Shown one piece after another: positions 63,351 through 64,000 of a DNA stretch of 64,000 nucleotides. Position numbers and translations under genes: made by a program. The first letter of the stretch is position 1. Each line of letters starts with the position of its first letter. Under the pieces are notes generated by a model. The model worked only from the letters and a program-made list of their open reading frames with translations. It made no database searches and was not told the origin of the DNA. The DNA comes from Anabaena sphaerica FACHB-251 (GTDB lineage Bacteria > Cyanobacteriota > Cyanobacteriia > Cyanobacteriales > Nostocaceae), in contig NZ_JACJQU010000004.1 in NCBI RefSeq assembly GCF_014696825.1, forward strand, positions 1 through 64,000. Reading direction: 5' to 3'.

Positions 63351-64000
63351 TAAAAAGATAGCAATTCTATTACATGAAGGACTGAGTGGAACTCAGGGAA
63401 AAACAGGTTTATCAATTTTACGCTACAGTGAAGCCCCTATTGTTGCAGTTGTAGATCGGGAATCCGTGGGTAAATCTGTACCAGAGCTAACCGGTATCAA
63501 GCGTGATGTACCTGTTGTGGCATCTGTGGCCACAGCTTTACAGTACAAACCGGAAGTTTTAGTAATTGGTATTGCTCCCAAAGGTGGGATCATACCTGAT
63601 AATTACTGGACTGATATCAAAGATGCGCTGAAAGGGGGAATGTCTTTGGTGAACGGCTTACACACACCTTTAGCTAGTATACCAGAATTAAATGCACTCC
63701 TGAAACCAGGACAGTTCATTTGGGATGTCCGCAAAGAACCAGCTAACTTAGATATAGCTTCGGGGTTAGCACGAAATCTTCCCTGTCGTCGGGTGTTGAC
63801 GGTGGGAACGGATATGGCTATTGGTAAGATGTCTACTAGTTTAGAACTACATTGGGCTGCAAAGTTGCGCGGTTGGCGTTCTAAATTTTTGGCAACTGGT
63901 CAAACCGGGTTAATGTTAGAAGGGGATGGGGTAGCGTTGGATGCTGTGCGGGTGGACTTTGCTGCTGGTGCTGTGGAACAGTTAGTGATGCGTTTTGGGA
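63334..64000 (+). CDS. DUF1611/DgcN-family protein (partial)
   Basis: Starting at GTG 63334 inside the epimerase gene, the frame is open to the window end (222 codons). It begins VRLPLNKKIAILLHEGLSG, contains IAPKGGIIPDNYW and a P-loop-like VGTDMAIGKMSTSLEL, all features of the DUF1611 family. That family includes DgcN, which N-acetylates D-glutamate. The 3' end is outside the window, so the length is unknown. Translational coupling with the epimerase is likely. Confidence 0.85.
   Translation, partial: MRLPLNKKIAILLHEGLSGTQGKTGLSILRYSEAPIVAVVDRESVGKSVPELTGIKRDVPVVASVATALQYKPEVLVIGIAPKGGIIPDNYWTDIKDALKGGMSLVNGLHTPLASIPELNALLKPGQFIWDVRKEPANLDIASGLARNLPCRRVLTVGTDMAIGKMSTSLELHWAAKLRGWRSKFLATGQTGLMLEGDGVALDAVRVDFAAGAVEQLVMRFG

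Overview
The window is a piece of a cyanobacterial chromosome, most likely from a filamentous, heterocyst-forming (Nostocales) species. The evidence is the cyanobacterial 16S rRNA end and rRNA promoter at the left edge, many GCGATCGC (HIP1) octamers, low GC, many heptanucleotide tandem repeats (STRRs) and small palindromic dispersed repeats of the type known from Nostoc and Anabaena, and cyanobacterial families such as Psb32, DUF4079, DUF4912, DUF4346, Ccs1 and Pilin_GH. The genus cannot be fixed from sequence alone.

Layout. 1-600: 5' end of a 16S rRNA gene (minus strand), its promoter, and a decayed dehydrogenase tail. 600-15500: nadC, a very large phosphate-binding-protein/DUF4912 fusion with a 57-bp minisatellite, a sensor kinase, a RibD-type reductase, a FemAB-like acyltransferase, psb32-like, surE, a HupE-like membrane protein, SUI1, a Pmp3 miniprotein and a DUF1295 protein. 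15600-17400: a proteasome-fold-like protein, a dead UPF0175 antitoxin gene and a VapBC-like pair. 17468-21046: nifJ carrying an in-frame palindromic repeat. 21421-24543: a stand-alone condensation-domain gene cut by an intact IS1380-family element with a 4-bp target duplication. 24600-31900: DUF202, a CbbX-like AAA ATPase, a vapC remnant, DUF4079, a DMT transporter, the ccdA-ccs1 cytochrome c maturation pair and a kinase-fold protein. 31900-41700: queF, a phasin-like protein, SRP RNA (ffs), YciI, a 2'-5' ligase-like protein, a lysozyme, glyS, murD (with an in-frame STRR), a DUF2809 gene with a nonsense codon, and ilvA. 41772-45737: a HigBA pair whose toxin carries a 91-bp MITE, a winged-helix protein, a pilin-GH protein and a ureohydrolase.

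45738-47577 is a 1.8-kb gene desert. It is organised as about six diverged tandem units on the minus strand, each with a conserved box and its own intrinsic terminator: a candidate multi-copy small-RNA array. This is the most unusual structure in the window.

47590-57254 is a metal-resistance island: RND adaptor, RND pump, two lipoproteins (one Met/His-rich), a response regulator, a membrane-anchored WD40 protein and a histidine kinase. A truncated Cys-rich copper-binding gene lies divergently upstream. 57355-64000 carries a Rieske oxygenase, ribokinase, a fungal-type cytosine deaminase and a nucleoside hydrolase (together a plausible nucleoside-salvage set), a RelE/ParE toxin-antitoxin pair, a Nudix hydrolase, and an enolase-superfamily epimerase overlapping a DUF1611/DgcN gene that runs off the right edge.

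A recurring theme is invasion of coding sequence by very small repeats without loss of frame (nifJ, murD, higB, and the 3' ends of both RND genes), next to several genuinely broken genes.
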